A stretch of DNA of 64,000 bases from Pseudomonas sp. EpS/L25 (GCF_001512295.1 NZ_LNUP01000011.1:627781-691780), one strand, 5' to 3'. Numbered from the stretch's first letter, positions 50,447-60,972 are shown. Made by a program: numbers and translations. The notes: a model not told the origin generated them from the sequence alone.

Positions 50447-51376
50447 ATGACTCGTTTCACCCTGAGGCAGCTTCGCTATTTTGTCGCGGTAGTCGAGGAA
50501 GACAGCATCGTCGAGGCGGCGCGGCAACTGCACATTTCCCAGCCATCCATTTCCGTGGCCATCAAGAATCTCGAAGAAAGTTTCGAGCAGAAGTTGTTCA
50601 TCCGCCATCATGCCCAGGGCGTATCTCTTACCGCTAGCGGTCGCCGGCTGTACGAGAAGGCCAAGGAGCTGCTGCGGCTGTCCTACGAGCTGGAGCAGAA
50701 CGCCCGGGCCGAGAACGAGATGGTCTCGGGCACCGTGGCCATCGGTTGTTTCGAATCGGCGGCGCCGCTCTACCTCCCCAAGCTGGTCGCCGGCTTCAAG
50801 CGGCTCTATCCCGAGATCACCATCCAGCTGCACGACGGCGAGCAGCACGAACTCATGCACGGCGTGCACCGTGGTCGCTTCGACCTGGTGTTCCTCTACG
50901 ATCTGGAGTTGGGCGACTCCATCACCAAGGAAAAACTCAACGCTCCGCACAAGCCCTATGCGCTGCTGCCCGCCGCCCACCCCCTGGCGGGCAAGAAGGC
51001 CGTGACCCTCAAGGAGCTCAGCCGCGAACCCATGATCCTGCTGGATGTGGTGCCCAGTCGTAACTACTTCATCGACATCTTCAAGGAGAAGGGCTACCAC
51101 CCCACGGTGGCCTACAGCTCGCCCTCCATCGAGATGGTGCGCTGCATGGTGGGGCAGGGCCTGGGCTTCTCCGTGCTGGTCACCCGGCCGACGACGGACA
51201 TCACCTACGACGGCAAGCGCCTGGCCCAGGTCAACATCCACGACGACATGCCGGCCTCCACCTTCATCATGGCCTACCTGCGCAACAACGAACCGAGCAA
51301 GGCGACGCGGCTGTTCATGGACTATTGCCGTGAGATTGACCTTTCCCCGCTGCCGGCGGAGAGCCTGGCGCGCTGA
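50447..51376 (+). CDS. LysR-type regulator of the eight-gene operon
   Basis: A 309-residue LysR protein, with helix-turn-helix at residues 1-60 (LRQLRYFVAVVEEDSIVEAARQLHISQPSISVAIKNLEE in family form) and full effector domain (TVAIGCFESAAPLYLPKLVAGF). It is divergent from the operon starting at 50055 and the only regulator beside it, so it is the likely activator responding to the imported compound. Confidence 0.92.
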   Translation: MTRFTLRQLRYFVAVVEEDSIVEAARQLHISQPSISVAIKNLEESFEQKLFIRHHAQGVSLTASGRRLYEKAKELLRLSYELEQNARAENEMVSGTVAIGCFESAAPLYLPKLVAGFKRLYPEITIQLHDGEQHELMHGVHRGRFDLVFLYDLELGDSITKEKLNAPHKPYALLPAAHPLAGKKAVTLKELSREPMILLDVVPSRNYFIDIFKEKGYHPTVAYSSPSIEMVRCMVGQGLGFSVLVTRPTTDITYDGKRLAQVNIHDDMPASTFIMAYLRNNEPSKATRLFMDYCREIDLSPLPAESLAR

Positions 51377-51387
51377 AACTCATGCAG

Positions 51388-51416
51388 GCCCTTTCCCCTC
51401 TTCCAGGCGAAAGGGC
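51388..51416 (+). terminator. Weak hairpin after the LysR gene
   Basis: GCCCTTT (51388-51394) pairs with AAAGGGC (51410-51416) 12 bp after the stop codon. There is no T-tract, so it is only a possible transcript end. Confidence 0.35.
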
Positions 51417-51463
51417 AGGGTAGACGGTTTCCGGGGTGGTCCTCGATGCGCCATGTAAAGTAG

Positions 51464-51487
51464 AATCAATATCATCTAGATATCATC
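51464..51487. promoter_or_regulatory. Possible Fur box before the iron-signalling genes
   Basis: The AT-rich stretch ATCAATATCATCTAGATATCATC shows ATATCAT repeats and a central palindrome (ATATCATCTAGATAT). It sits 19-42 bp before the sigma factor start, the usual position for Fur control. The match to the GATAAT-hexamer consensus is partial. Confidence 0.45.
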
Positions 51488-51505
51488 GACCAGGTAGCAC
51501 CGGGC

Positions 51506-52018
51506 ATGAGTGACATGGCTGGCGAGTCCTCCCGCACCCTTCAGGCCCTCTATCGCGACCATAGCGGCTGGCTGCAGGCCTGGTTGCGGCGGCGGTTGGG
51601 CAGCGAATGGGACGCGGCCGATCTCAGCCAGGAGACCTTCCTGCGTCTGCTGCGCAATCCCGAGATGCTTGGTGAGTTGCAGGAGCCGCGGGCCTATCTG
51701 GTGACCATAGGCAAGCGTCTGCTGATCAACTTCCAGCGTCGACGCAGCCTGGAGCAGGCCTACCTCGACGCCCTGGCGGAACTGCCCGAAGCCTGCGCGC
51801 CCTCGCCCGAGGAGCGTTGGGTACTGCTGGAAACCCTGCAGGCCCTCGATGAGCTGCTCGACGGCCTGCCCGCGACGGTGCGCCATGCCTTCCTGCTCAG
51901 CCAGCTCGAAGGCCTGACCTATCGCGAGATCGCCGAGCGCCTGGGGCTCTCCGAGCGCACCGTCAAGAGATACATGGCACAGGCCTACGAGCATTGCCTG
52001 CTGGCGGAGCTGTGCTGA
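51506..52018 (+). CDS. FecI-type ECF RNA polymerase sigma factor
   Basis: A 170-residue sigma factor. Region 2 spans about residues 12-80 (LYRDHSGWLQAWLRRRLG, AADLSQETFLRLLRN). Region 4 spans about 115-165, with LTYREIAERLGLSERTVKRYMAQAYEHC. It is followed by its FecR partner, with overlapping genes, and the TonB receptor, the classic order of iron surface signalling. It should direct transcription of the receptor gene. Confidence 0.93.
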   Translation: MSDMAGESSRTLQALYRDHSGWLQAWLRRRLGSEWDAADLSQETFLRLLRNPEMLGELQEPRAYLVTIGKRLLINFQRRRSLEQAYLDALAELPEACAPSPEERWVLLETLQALDELLDGLPATVRHAFLLSQLEGLTYREIAERLGLSERTVKRYMAQAYEHCLLAELC

Positions 52019-52959
52019 ACGCCGCCCAGGACCGCCGGCGGGCGGCGATCCGCGAGGCGGCGGGCTGGCTGGCGCTGCTGGAATCCGGTGCCGCGGGTGA
52101 GCGCGAACACCAGCAGCTGCAGGAGTGGCGCGAGGGCCATGCCGAGCACGAGCGGGCCTGGCAGGCGGCCCTGGCGCTGCAGCAGCGTTTTTCCGCGGTG
52201 CCGTCACGGCTGGCCATGGCCAGCCTGCAGCCGCCCAGCCAGGGGCGTCGCACCGCCCTGCGCCAGTTGCTCGGCCTGGCGCTGGTGGTGCCCACCGGCT
52301 GGTGGCTGGCACGGACCCTGCCGCTGGCTGCCTGGAGCGCCGATGTGTCCACCGCCACGGGGGAACGGCGCAGCCTGACCCTGGCCGACGGCAGCCTGTT
52401 GCAACTCAATACGGCGAGCGCCGTGGACCTGGACGAAGCGCACCGACACCTACGGCTGGTCCGCGGTGAAGTCTCGCTGCAGGTCCCCGACAGCCACGCC
52501 ATGACCCTGGATACCGGATTCGGCGTGGTGACGGTGCGCCAGGCCGAGGTCTGCGTGCACCAGCACGACGAGGGCTGTGATGTGCGCGTGGTTGGCGGCA
52601 GCGTCGGCGTGCAACCGCTGCATGGCCCCTGGCTGGAGCTGGGCAAGGGCCAGCAGCTGCGTCTGAGCGAGCTGGGTGTCGGCGCCATCGAGCCGTTTGC
52701 CGCGACCCTGCTGAGCTGGCGCCAGGGCGTCCTGATCGCGCAGGACCAGCCGCTGGGCGAGTTCCTGCACGAATTCAGCCGCTATCGCCCGGGCCTGCTG
52801 CGCTGGGATCCGGCGGTGGCCCATCTGCGGGTCACCGGCAGTTTCCAGCTGGCCGACAGCGACCGCGTACTGACGCTGCTGGCTGCCACCCTGCCACTGG
52901 AATTGCAGTGGCGTACCCGCTTCTGGGTCACCCTGGTGCCGCGTCCGCCCGCCGCCTGA
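52012..52959 (+). CDS. FecR-type anti-sigma / signal-transducing membrane protein
   Basis: About 315 residues. The cytoplasmic N-terminal domain has the conserved Trp residues (AAGWLALLESG, EWREGHAEHERAWQAAL). There is one membrane helix (LLGLALVVPTGWWLA, about residue 90), then a periplasmic FecR domain (GERRSLTLADGSLLQLNTASAV). The start is uncertain: GTG 52012 overlaps the sigma stop, while an in-frame TTG lies at 51994. It relays the receptor's ligand-bound state to the sigma factor. Confidence 0.9.
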   Translation: MLNAAQDRRRAAIREAAGWLALLESGAAGEREHQQLQEWREGHAEHERAWQAALALQQRFSAVPSRLAMASLQPPSQGRRTALRQLLGLALVVPTGWWLARTLPLAAWSADVSTATGERRSLTLADGSLLQLNTASAVDLDEAHRHLRLVRGEVSLQVPDSHAMTLDTGFGVVTVRQAEVCVHQHDEGCDVRVVGGSVGVQPLHGPWLELGKGQQLRLSELGVGAIEPFAATLLSWRQGVLIAQDQPLGEFLHEFSRYRPGLLRWDPAVAHLRVTGSFQLADSDRVLTLLAATLPLELQWRTRFWVTLVPRPPAA

Positions 52960-53029
52960 AAAAAGCCTGTCCCCTTTTTCCGCCTCGTCGGTCATTACGA
53001 GTACAGGACACTCAACAGGAGGGGATTCG
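52960..53029 (+). promoter_or_regulatory. Likely sigma-ECF promoter and leader of the TonB receptor gene
   Basis: The 70-bp gap contains CTGTCCCCTTTTTCC and, about 10 bases on, CGTCGGTCATTACGAG. FecI-group promoters often show a CGTC -10 core, so this is a candidate target of the adjacent sigma factor. AACAGGAGGGG is a strong ribosome site for ATG 53030. Confidence 0.4.
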
Positions 53030-55426
53030 ATGGTGGCGTTGGTATTGCGTCCGTTGCTGCGCACGGGCTTGCTGGTGGCGTTGAGCGGTACTCCCTGGTG
53101 GATCGGTTCGGCCTGGGCCCAGGAGGCGGCCCGCCGGCACTACGAGATTCCGGCGGGCAGTCTCGCCCAGGCATTGACCCGCTTCGCCGCGGAATCCGGG
53201 GTCAACCTGGCGGTCGACCCGGGCCTGGTGGGCAATCGCAACAGCGCCGGCCTCAACGGCGACTACGGCGTGGAGGAGGGGTTCAGCCGCCTGCTGGCCG
53301 GCTCGGGGCTGCGGCTGCAGCCGCTGGGCGAGCGCGACTTCACCCTGGCGCCGGCATCGCAGGAGAGCGGCGTCAAGGAGCTGGCCAGCACCGCCATCGT
53401 CGCCACCAGCCTGCAGGCGGACGATGCCCCCTATGCCGGTGGCCAGGTCGCGCGCCAGGGCTCCCAGGGGTTGCTGGGCAATCGCGACTTCATGGACACG
53501 CCCTTCAGCCAGACGTCCTACACCGCCCAGACCGTGCAGAATCTCCAGGCCCGCACCCTCACCGACCTGATCGCCAGCGATCCCTCGGTGCGCTCCACCA
53601 ATCCGGCGGGCGGCCGCTTCGAGCAGTTCACCATCCGCGGTTTCAGCCTGTTCAACAGCGACGTGGCCTACAACGGTCTCTATGGCGTGCTGCCGACCTA
53701 TTCCATCGACATGGAGATGGCCGAGCGAGTCGACATCCTCAAGGGGCCGAGCCAGTTGCTCAACGGCATCTCTCCGCGCGGCAGCGTCGGCGGTGGTATC
53801 AACGTGGTGCCCAAGCGCGCCACCGACCAGCCCATCACCGAATTCACCGGCAGCTATGCCTCCGATAGCCAGGTCGGCGGGGCGGTGGACATCGGTCGCC
53901 GTTTCGGCGAGGACAACCGCTACGGCGTGCGCTTCAATGGCGTCAAGCAAGCGGGCGACACCACCTGGGATCACCAGAGTGTCGACCGCCAGATGGGCGT
54001 GCTCGGCCTGGACTATCGCGTGGAACGCCTGCGCCTGGGGCTGGACCTGGGCCACATCGAGCGCGATACCGACGCGCCCCAGGAGCGGGTGCTGGTTGGC
54101 GCCAATGCCCGGGTGCCCGATGCCGATGACGTGCGCCACAACTATGCCCAGCGCTGGACCCGCGCCCAGACCAGGGACACCTTCGGCGCCCTGCGTGGCG
54201 AATTCGACGTCGACGATTCGCTAATGGTCTACGGCGCCGTGGGCGCGCGCCGCAGCGATCACGACTTCCTGCGCCACAACGTTTCCATCACCAACGACGC
54301 CGGCGACTTCACCGTCCAGCCGCGCGACTTCACCCGCGACGAGAATGTGCGCACCGCCAACGTCGGCGCGCGCAAATGGCTGCAGACCGGGCCGGTCAGC
54401 CACGAACTCAACGTCAGCGCCGACTACTTCTACATGGACTTCGAGAACGGCGGCGGTCGCTACGCCAGCGGGCCGAGCAACCTCTACGACCCCCGGGACC
54501 TGCCCGCGCCGGGCGTGCGCACCCGGTCCGATGCCAAGGACTACACCGAGAACCGCTTCAGTGGCGTGGCCCTGGCCGACACCCTGGGCTTCTTCGACGA
54601 CCGCCTACTGGTCACCCTCGGCGCCCGCTGGCAGCGGGTCAAGGTGGACGACTGGTCCGACGGCGTGAAGCAGCCCACCGCCTACGACGAGGAAAAGATC
54701 TCTCCTTCCGCGGGCGTGCTGTTCAAGGCCACCGAGCGGCTGTCGCTCTATGCCAACTACATGGAGGGACTCAGCCAGGGCAAGATCGCGCCGTCCACCG
54801 CGGTGAACGAGGACCAGATCTTCCCGCCCTTCATCAGCCGCCAGGCGGAGGTGGGCGCCAAGTACGACTTCGGCGCCGTGGCCGTGACCGCGAGTGCCTT
54901 CCGTATCAAGCAGCCGGCCTACGAGACCAATGCCACCAGTCGCGTCTTCGGGCCAAACGGCAAGCGCGTCAACGACGGGGTGGAGCTTAGCGTGTTCGGC
55001 GAACCGCTGGCGGGCTTCCGCGTACTCGGCGGCCTGATGTACATCGACAGCGAACTCAAGGACACGGTAGGCGGTACCTTCGATGGCAACCGTGCCCCGG
55101 CCACGCCCAGGCTCAATGCCAACCTCGGCGCCGAACTGGACATCCCGGCGGTGCCGGGCCTGACTCTGACCGGACGGGGGATCTATACCAGCTCCCAGTA
55201 CCTGGACCAGGCCAACAGCAAGGAAATCGACGCCTGGCACCGCTTCGACGTGGGCGCGCGCTATGCCTTCAAGATCGACGCCACCCGCGTGACCTTGCGG
55301 GCTTCGGTGGAAAACGTGATGAACGAGCGCTACTGGGCCTCGGCCGGCGCCTCGGACGACAGCGAGCCGGGCCTGACGCTCTCCACGCCGCGGACCCTGG
55401 TCCTCTCGACCAGCGTGGCGTTCTGA
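53030..55426 (+). CDS. TonB-dependent siderophore receptor with STN signalling domain
   Basis: A 798-residue outer-membrane receptor. It has a signal peptide ending near SAWAQ (residue 31), an STN domain (about 40-115: IPAGSLAQALTRFAAESGVNL), a plug (about 140-280: IASDPSVRSTNPAGGRFEQFTIRGF, VDILKGPSQLLNGI) and a 22-stranded barrel ending in Phe (VLSTSVAF). The STN domain marks it as the transducer that signals to FecR. The downstream genes suggest a hydroxamate or citrate-type ferric siderophore; the ligand is not readable. No synthesis genes are present, so it may serve a foreign siderophore. Confidence 0.94.
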   Translation: MVALVLRPLLRTGLLVALSGTPWWIGSAWAQEAARRHYEIPAGSLAQALTRFAAESGVNLAVDPGLVGNRNSAGLNGDYGVEEGFSRLLAGSGLRLQPLGERDFTLAPASQESGVKELASTAIVATSLQADDAPYAGGQVARQGSQGLLGNRDFMDTPFSQTSYTAQTVQNLQARTLTDLIASDPSVRSTNPAGGRFEQFTIRGFSLFNSDVAYNGLYGVLPTYSIDMEMAERVDILKGPSQLLNGISPRGSVGGGINVVPKRATDQPITEFTGSYASDSQVGGAVDIGRRFGEDNRYGVRFNGVKQAGDTTWDHQSVDRQMGVLGLDYRVERLRLGLDLGHIERDTDAPQERVLVGANARVPDADDVRHNYAQRWTRAQTRDTFGALRGEFDVDDSLMVYGAVGARRSDHDFLRHNVSITNDAGDFTVQPRDFTRDENVRTANVGARKWLQTGPVSHELNVSADYFYMDFENGGGRYASGPSNLYDPRDLPAPGVRTRSDAKDYTENRFSGVALADTLGFFDDRLLVTLGARWQRVKVDDWSDGVKQPTAYDEEKISPSAGVLFKATERLSLYANYMEGLSQGKIAPSTAVNEDQIFPPFISRQAEVGAKYDFGAVAVTASAFRIKQPAYETNATSRVFGPNGKRVNDGVELSVFGEPLAGFRVLGGLMYIDSELKDTVGGTFDGNRAPATPRLNANLGAELDIPAVPGLTLTGRGIYTSSQYLDQANSKEIDAWHRFDVGARYAFKIDATRVTLRASVENVMNERYWASAGASDDSEPGLTLSTPRTLVLSTSVAF

Positions 55427-55434
55427 ACGCCTTG

Positions 55435-56355
55435 ATGGTGTACGGCGCTGGTACATCGGTGCTGACCCGGCGCCGACTGTTCGGTCTCTGCGGCGCCCTG
55501 GCCACCGCCTTGTCCCTGGGCCCAGGCGTGTCCTGGGCGCAGTCCACGCGCGTTGCCACGCTGTTCCAGGGCGCCACCGACAGCGCCGTGGCCCTGGGGC
55601 TCAGACCCTGCGGAGTGGTCGAGTCCTGGAGCGAGAAACCGGTCTATCGCTACCTGCGCCCGGCGCTGGCAGGGGTGCCCTCGTTGGGCCTGGAGACCCA
55701 GCCAAGCCTGGAGGACCTGGCGCTGCTGGCGCCCGACCTGATCGTCGCCTCGCGCTTTCGCCATGGCCGGATCGCGCCGTTGCTGCAGCAACTGTGCCCG
55801 GTGGTGATGCTGGAAGAGGTCTTCGAATTCAAGCAGACCCTGCTGGCCCTGGGCACCGCCGCGGGGCGTGAAGCGGACGCCACGGCACTGCTGCAGGCCT
55901 GGCAGGCGCGCATCGCCTACTTGCGCGAGGCGCTGCAACGCCACTACGGCGCCCAGTGGCCGCCAACGGTGGCGATACTGGATGTGCGCGCCGATCACCT
56001 GCGCAGCTACCTGCCCGACAGCTTCGCCGGGCGGGTACTCAGTGAACTGGGCTTCGCCTGGCCGGTGGCCAGCCAGGGCAGTGCCGCGCCCTCGATCAAG
56101 CTGACCTCCCGGGAAAGCCTGCCCGTGGTGGAGGCCGAGGTCTTCTTCGTCTTCCTGCGCGCCGACCAGACCGCGGTGCAGCGCAACTACGCGAGTCTGC
56201 TCGAACACCCGCTCTGGCAACGCCTGAGCGCCCCCCGGCGCGGGCAGGTCTGGCGGGTCGACGGGGTGGCCTGGAGCCTGGGCGGCGGCATCCTCGCGGC
56301 GAATCGGCTGCTGGACGACATCGAACGCGTCCTGGCCGCCCAGGGGGTCGGATGA
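55435..56355 (+). CDS. Fe(III)-siderophore ABC binding protein (FecB/FhuD-like)
   Basis: A 306-residue class III periplasmic binding protein with a Tat-type signal ([19 protein letters not shown]). Body phrases such as [22 protein letters not shown] and [15 protein letters not shown] are typical of siderophore binders. Start ATG 55435 is preferred to the TTG three bases earlier. The 3' end overlaps the permease gene by 4 bp. Confidence 0.9.
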   Translation: MVYGAGTSVLTRRRLFGLCGALATALSLGPGVSWAQSTRVATLFQGATDSAVALGLRPCGVVESWSEKPVYRYLRPALAGVPSLGLETQPSLEDLALLAPDLIVASRFRHGRIAPLLQQLCPVVMLEEVFEFKQTLLALGTAAGREADATALLQAWQARIAYLREALQRHYGAQWPPTVAILDVRADHLRSYLPDSFAGRVLSELGFAWPVASQGSAAPSIKLTSRESLPVVEAEVFFVFLRADQTAVQRNYASLLEHPLWQRLSAPRRGQVWRVDGVAWSLGGGILAANRLLDDIERVLAAQGVG

Positions 56356-57353
56356 CCACGTCCCTCAGATTGCTGCTGCTCGCGCTGGCCTTGGCGCTGA
56401 CCGCCGTGCTGAGTCTCTCGGTTGGCGCCCGCTGGATCGGGCCTACCAGCGTGGTGGCGGCGCTGGCGCAGGATCCTTCGCTGGCGCTGGACGCCACCCT
56501 GGTCAACACCACGCGCCTGACGCGGCTGCTGGTCGCCCTAGTGGTGGGGGCCAACCTGGCGGTGGCCGGTGCCCTGATGCAGGCCATGACGCGCAATCCC
56601 CTGGCTTCGCCGGGGCTGTTCGGCATCAACGCCGGCGCCACCTTCGCCCTGGTGCTGGGTATCACGCTGCTGGGGCTGTCCAGCCCGGAAAGTTGGGTGC
56701 TTTGTGCGCTGCTGGGCGCGGCGGTGGCTGGCACCCTGGTCTGGACCCTGGGCAACCAGGGCCAGGCGCGCCTGACGCCGCTGCGCATCGTGCTGGCCGG
56801 CGGCGCCCTGGCGGCGCTGTTCACCGCCTTCAGCCAGGCGCTGCTGGTCATCAACCAGGAGGGCCTGGACAGCGTGCTGTTCTGGCTGGCGGGTTCGGTG
56901 GGTGAGCGCAACCTGGCTACCGCTACGCCCTTGCTGGTCTTCAGCCTGCTGGCCCTGGCCGCCGCCGGGGTCCTGGCCGGACAGCTGGATGTGCTGGTCG
57001 CCGGTGATGACCTGGCCCGCGGCCTGGGCCAGCCCATCGGGCTGATCCGGCTGCTGGCCGGGGTGCTGGTGATCTGCCTGGCCGGCGGCGCCGTGGCTCT
57101 GGCCGGCAACATCGGCTTTCTCGGCCTGATGGTGCCGCACCTGTTGCGTGGGCTGTTGGCAGGCGCGCGAAACGAGCATCGCTGGCTGATTCCTGGCTGC
57201 GCCCTGGGCGGGGCCCTATTGTTGGTACTGGCCGACAGTCTGGCGCGGGTGGTGATCCTGCCCCAGGAGGTGCCCGTGGGCATCGTGACCGCCCTGTTCG
57301 GCGGGCCCTTCTTCATCCATCTCGCGCGCCGGGGAGGTCGTCATGGCCGCTGA
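56352..57353 (+). CDS. FecCD-family siderophore permease 1
   Basis: A 333-residue inner-membrane permease with about ten hydrophobic segments. It has the FecCD signatures [37 protein letters not shown] and [20 protein letters not shown] (ATPase-contact loop). It overlaps both neighbouring genes. Confidence 0.94.
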   Translation: MTTSLRLLLLALALALTAVLSLSVGARWIGPTSVVAALAQDPSLALDATLVNTTRLTRLLVALVVGANLAVAGALMQAMTRNPLASPGLFGINAGATFALVLGITLLGLSSPESWVLCALLGAAVAGTLVWTLGNQGQARLTPLRIVLAGGALAALFTAFSQALLVINQEGLDSVLFWLAGSVGERNLATATPLLVFSLLALAAAGVLAGQLDVLVAGDDLARGLGQPIGLIRLLAGVLVICLAGGAVALAGNIGFLGLMVPHLLRGLLAGARNEHRWLIPGCALGGALLLVLADSLARVVILPQEVPVGIVTALFGGPFFIHLARRGGRHGR

Positions 57354-58374
57354 GTTGGTCTGGCGGCTCGGCCGTTTTTCCCGGCGCCTGGCCCCGGGCA
57401 CCCTGGGGCGGCTGACCGTCGCCTCGCTGGCGGCCCTGGCGGCCTTGCTGCTGTGCCTCTGCCTGGGCAAGGTCTGGTTGACGCCCCCCCAGGTGTTCGA
57501 CGCGCTGGTCGAACCGCAGGGCGGTGGCCTGGGCTTCATCGTCACCCAGCTGCGCCTGCCGCGGGCGCTGTTGGCGGCTCTGGTCGGCAGCGCCCTGGCG
57601 GTGTCCGGCCTGCTGCTGCAGGGCCAGGTGCGCAATCCCCTGGCCTCGCCGGACCTGCTGGGCATCACCAGTGGCGCCAGTGCCGGGGCGGTCTTCTACC
57701 TGGCGGTTCTGGCCGGCAACCTGGGCCCGCACGGCCTGCCGCTGGCTGCGATGCTCGGCGCGGGCCTGGCGGCGTTGCTGGTCTATGGCCTGGCCTGGAA
57801 TCACGGCGCCTCGCCGCTGCGGCTGGTGCTGGTGGGGGTAGGGGTGTCGGCCATGCTCGCCGCGGCTACCACCTTCCTGCTGGTGTTCAGTCCGCTGACC
57901 ACCACGCTGTCCGCCTACGTCTGGCTGACCGGCAGCGTCTATGGCGCCAGCTGGCCGGAGGTGCGCGCCCTGGGGCTGTGGTGGCTGGCCTTGCTGCTGC
58001 CGCTGGCGGCCCTGGCGCGACATGCCGTGCTGGCGCAGCTCGACGACGACCTCGCCCGCGGTCTCGGCGTGCGCCTGCAGCGGCAACGTGCGGCCTTGCT
58101 GGCGCTGGCCGTGGCCCTGGCTGGCGTCGCCATCGCCTGGGGTGGCGCCATCGCCTTCGCCGGGCTCATCGCCCCCCACATCGCCCGGCGCCTGGTGCCG
58201 GGCGGCTTCGCCGGTCAGGCGCTGATGGCGGCCCTGGTGGGGGCCCTGCTGGTGATGCTCGCCGACCTCCTGGGTCGTACCCTGTTCCTGCCCCTGGATC
58301 TGCCGGCCGGTATCTTCGTCGCCGCCCTGGGGACACCCTTTTTCCTCTACCTGCTGATCCGGCAGCGTCCCTGA
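57343..58374 (+). CDS. FecCD-family siderophore permease 2
   Basis: A 343-residue partner permease, with [37 protein letters not shown] and [19 protein letters not shown]. Starts 11 bp inside the first permease gene. With it, it forms the heterodimeric channel. Confidence 0.94.
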   Translation: MAAELVWRLGRFSRRLAPGTLGRLTVASLAALAALLLCLCLGKVWLTPPQVFDALVEPQGGGLGFIVTQLRLPRALLAALVGSALAVSGLLLQGQVRNPLASPDLLGITSGASAGAVFYLAVLAGNLGPHGLPLAAMLGAGLAALLVYGLAWNHGASPLRLVLVGVGVSAMLAAATTFLLVFSPLTTTLSAYVWLTGSVYGASWPEVRALGLWWLALLLPLAALARHAVLAQLDDDLARGLGVRLQRQRAALLALAVALAGVAIAWGGAIAFAGLIAPHIARRLVPGGFAGQALMAALVGALLVMLADLLGRTLFLPLDLPAGIFVAALGTPFFLYLLIRQRP

Positions 58375-58384
58375 AGGAGTCTTC

Positions 58385-59182
58385 ATGGCTACCCTGGCCA
58401 GCCGCGGCCTGACTCTCGGCTATGGCACCCAGACCATCATCGAGGGGCTCGACCTCCAACTACCGCCAGGCCGTGTCTCGGTCCTCATCGGCAGCAACGG
58501 TTCCGGCAAGAGTACCCTGCTCAAGGCCTGCGCCCGGCTGCTGGAACCGCGCCAGGGCCAGGTGCTGCTCGATGGCCAGGACATCCACCGGCAGTCCACC
58601 GCCGCCCTGGCCCGACGATTGGCGGTGCTGCCGCAGACCCCGGTGGCGCCCGAGGGCATCAGCGTGCGACAGCTGGTGGGCCTGGGCCGCTATCCGTACC
58701 AGAGCTGGATGCGCCAATGGTCGGCGGACGATGCCGCGGCGGTGGACCGGGCGCTGCGCCTCACCGACCTGCTGGGGCTGGCGGAGCGGCCGGTGGACGA
58801 CCTCTCCGGTGGGCAGCGCCAGCGCGCCTGGATCGCCCTGACCCTGGCCCAGGACACCGATTGCCTGCTGCTGGACGAACCCACCACCTACCTGGACCTG
58901 GCGCACCAGATCGAGGTGCTGGACTTGCTGCGCCAGCTGAACCGGGAGGAGGGCAAGACCATCGTCATGGTGCTGCACGACCTCAATCTCGCCTGCCGCT
59001 ATGCCGATCACCTGGTCGCCGTCCACCAGCGTCGCGCTTACGCCCAGGGCGCTTCCGCGGCGGTGTTGACGGAAGCCCTGGTTCGCGAGGTGTTCGCCCT
59101 GGAATGTCGCATCATCGCCGACCCCTATTTCGGCACGCCGCTGTGCATTCCCTTCGGTCGCGAGGTACCGCCATGTGCCTGA
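58385..59182 (+). CDS. Siderophore ABC ATPase (FecE/FhuC-like)
   Basis: A 265-residue ATPase: Walker [10 protein letters not shown], signature LSGGQRQR, Walker [13 protein letters not shown], and H-loop MVLHDLNLA. The [14 protein letters not shown] stretch is typical of FecE/FhuC. The last 10 bp overlap the FhuF gene. Confidence 0.95.
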   Translation: MATLASRGLTLGYGTQTIIEGLDLQLPPGRVSVLIGSNGSGKSTLLKACARLLEPRQGQVLLDGQDIHRQSTAALARRLAVLPQTPVAPEGISVRQLVGLGRYPYQSWMRQWSADDAAAVDRALRLTDLLGLAERPVDDLSGGQRQRAWIALTLAQDTDCLLLDEPTTYLDLAHQIEVLDLLRQLNREEGKTIVMVLHDLNLACRYADHLVAVHQRRAYAQGASAAVLTEALVREVFALECRIIADPYFGTPLCIPFGREVPPCA

Positions 59183-59958
59183 GGCCCACCCTCGACAGTG
59201 CCCAACGGGACGAGCTGCGCGCCACCTTCGGCCTGCGCGAAGCCAGTGAGCGCGACAGGCAGCACAGCCAGCCGGTGGCCGCCTGGGTGGACGCCGCGCG
59301 CTGCGCCGAGTTGCTCGACGACCTGACGGCGCGCATGAAAGTCCCCACGCGGCGGGTCGCGGCTTCACTGCTGACCAAACGGCTGGGCTTCCTCACCACC
59401 GGAGTGGCCTTCCATGCCCTGTCGGCCTATGGCCGGCGCCTGGACCTGACGCCTGGCAATGTCTGGATCGAGGATGGCCACGTCCAGGGGCGCTGGCGAT
59501 CAGCCCTGCCGCTGAGCGATACCCGGCCGCTGCCTGCCGTGGAGGATCACGCCACCGCACGGGCGCTGCTGGCCCGCACCCTGTTCGGCGAGCTGCTGCG
59601 GCCGCTCTGGGAGACCCTGGCGCAGGTTGGCCGTGTCTCGCCGCGCATCCTCTGGGAGAACGCGGCGGTGCGGCTCTATTCGCTGTACGACCGGCGCCTT
59701 GCCGAACTGGACGATCCGGCCATTCGTGCCCGCTGCGCCGAGGACTTCGCCTGGCTGCTGGCGGCCACGCCGGCGGAGCTGGGGCTGGAGACCAATCCGC
59801 TGGTGCAATTCCGCCGGCCTGCAACGGCTAGTACCGTGGGACGTCCCGTCCGTTTCCGGCGCACCTGCTGCTTCTACTACCAGGCCACGGCACCCGCCGA
59901 ATACTGCGCCAGCTGTCCGCTGATCCGCCCCCGGGAGGGCGCAGGCCCGGGCATCTGA
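59173..59958 (+). CDS. fhuF: FhuF-like siderophore-iron reductase
   Basis: A 261-residue cytoplasmic protein with the C-terminal 2Fe-2S ligands of FhuF: Cys-Cys in RRTCCFYYQ and Cys-x2-Cys in YCASCPL, after a helical body. It reduces ferric siderophores, chiefly hydroxamates, to release iron after uptake. Start ATG 59173 overlaps the ATPase gene's end. About 100 bp after its stop, another frame stays open to 60056, but I cannot show that it belongs to this gene. Confidence 0.88.
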   Translation: MCLRPTLDSAQRDELRATFGLREASERDRQHSQPVAAWVDAARCAELLDDLTARMKVPTRRVAASLLTKRLGFLTTGVAFHALSAYGRRLDLTPGNVWIEDGHVQGRWRSALPLSDTRPLPAVEDHATARALLARTLFGELLRPLWETLAQVGRVSPRILWENAAVRLYSLYDRRLAELDDPAIRARCAEDFAWLLAATPAELGLETNPLVQFRRPATASTVGRPVRFRRTCCFYYQATAPAEYCASCPLIRPREGAGPGI

Positions 59959-60061
59959 GCGACCTGTTCCAGGCCTTGCTACCCGCCGCCTTGGCCAAGG
60001 AGGCGGTGGACCAGGCCTTGCGTGCGCAGTTGCAGCGGCTGCGCGAGAGCCTGTGACGCCG

Positions 60062-60958
60062 CTACGCCGGCTTGGTACCGATCTGCTCGCGGAGCAGCTG
60101 CAGATAGCGCCGCGCGCCCAGGCCCTGGGGGCGGTTCTTGATCCAGATGACGTCGATCCAGCGACGGATCTGGCTGGCCATGTTGTCGAACTGCACCTGT
60201 TCGAGCAGGCCGGCGGCGATCAGCGGGCGCACCAGCGGATGGGGCAGATAGGCCCAGCCCAGGCCGGCCTGCACCAGGTCGAGGGTAGCCAGGTAGCTGT
60301 CGGTCAGCCAGACCCGTTGCGACAGCACGATCTGCGGGTCCGAGGCATTGCGGTCACCACCAGCCACCACGATCTGGCGGGTGTCGGCCATCAGCGTCTC
60401 GCCCAGCGGCCGGCCCGCGCGGGTCGAGGGATAACCGGGCGCGGCCACTGCCGTGAGCAATTGACTGCCGGCCTCGGCGAAGCCTTCGTGCTCGTCGATG
60501 CCCGGGCGCTCGAAGATCAATGCCATGTCCACGCTGCCTTCGTGCAGCAGGCGGATCGCCTCGGCCCGCGCCGCCGAGCGGATCTCGATTTCCAATGCCG
60601 GAAACTCCTCGGCCAGAGTCACCAGGGGCCGGCTCCAGGCGCCGGTCTGCAGCTCCGGCGCCATCACCAGCACGAAGCGCCGCTCCAGCCCCGCGTGCAA
60701 CTGCAAGGCATGGGCATCGAGCAGATTCAACTGGCTGGCTACCTGGCGTGCCTGGGGTTCGAGGGCGCGAGCGGCAGGAGTGGGCAGGGCCTTGCGGGTG
60801 GCGCGGTCGAACAGCACCAGGTCCAGCTCGGCCTCCAGTTGGGAAATCGCCATGTTGACGGCGGAGGGCACGCGCCCGAGAGCCCGCGCGGCGGCGGAGA
60901 AGGAGCCCTCGTCGATCACGGCGAGAAAGACCCGGAGCGTTTCGCTGGTGAAGGCCAT
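60062..60958 (-). CDS. LysR-type regulator divergent from the SDR/aminotransferase operon
   Basis: A 298-residue LysR protein. Start ATG 60958 is preferred over an in-frame TTG nine bases upstream. Helix-turn-helix FLAVIDEGSFSAAARALGRV and SAVNMAISQLEAEL are near the N-terminus, and the ligand domain is complete. It is divergent from the operon at 61046 with a shared 87-bp gap. Confidence 0.92.
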   Translation of the reverse strand: MAFTSETLRVFLAVIDEGSFSAAARALGRVPSAVNMAISQLEAELDLVLFDRATRKALPTPAARALEPQARQVASQLNLLDAHALQLHAGLERRFVLVMAPELQTGAWSRPLVTLAEEFPALEIEIRSAARAEAIRLLHEGSVDMALIFERPGIDEHEGFAEAGSQLLTAVAAPGYPSTRAGRPLGETLMADTRQIVVAGGDRNASDPQIVLSQRVWLTDSYLATLDLVQAGLGWAYLPHPLVRPLIAAGLLEQVQFDNMASQIRRWIDVIWIKNRPQGLGARRYLQLLREQIGTKPA

Positions 60959-60972
60959 GATCGTCAATTTCT

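Noticed and set aside
59959-60056. Open frame after the FhuF stop ([22 protein letters not shown]) as a frameshifted FhuF tail or separate gene
   Set aside because: FhuF proteins normally end soon after the last Cys pair, which is present in frame; no start or ribosome site supports a separate gene. Left unannotated.
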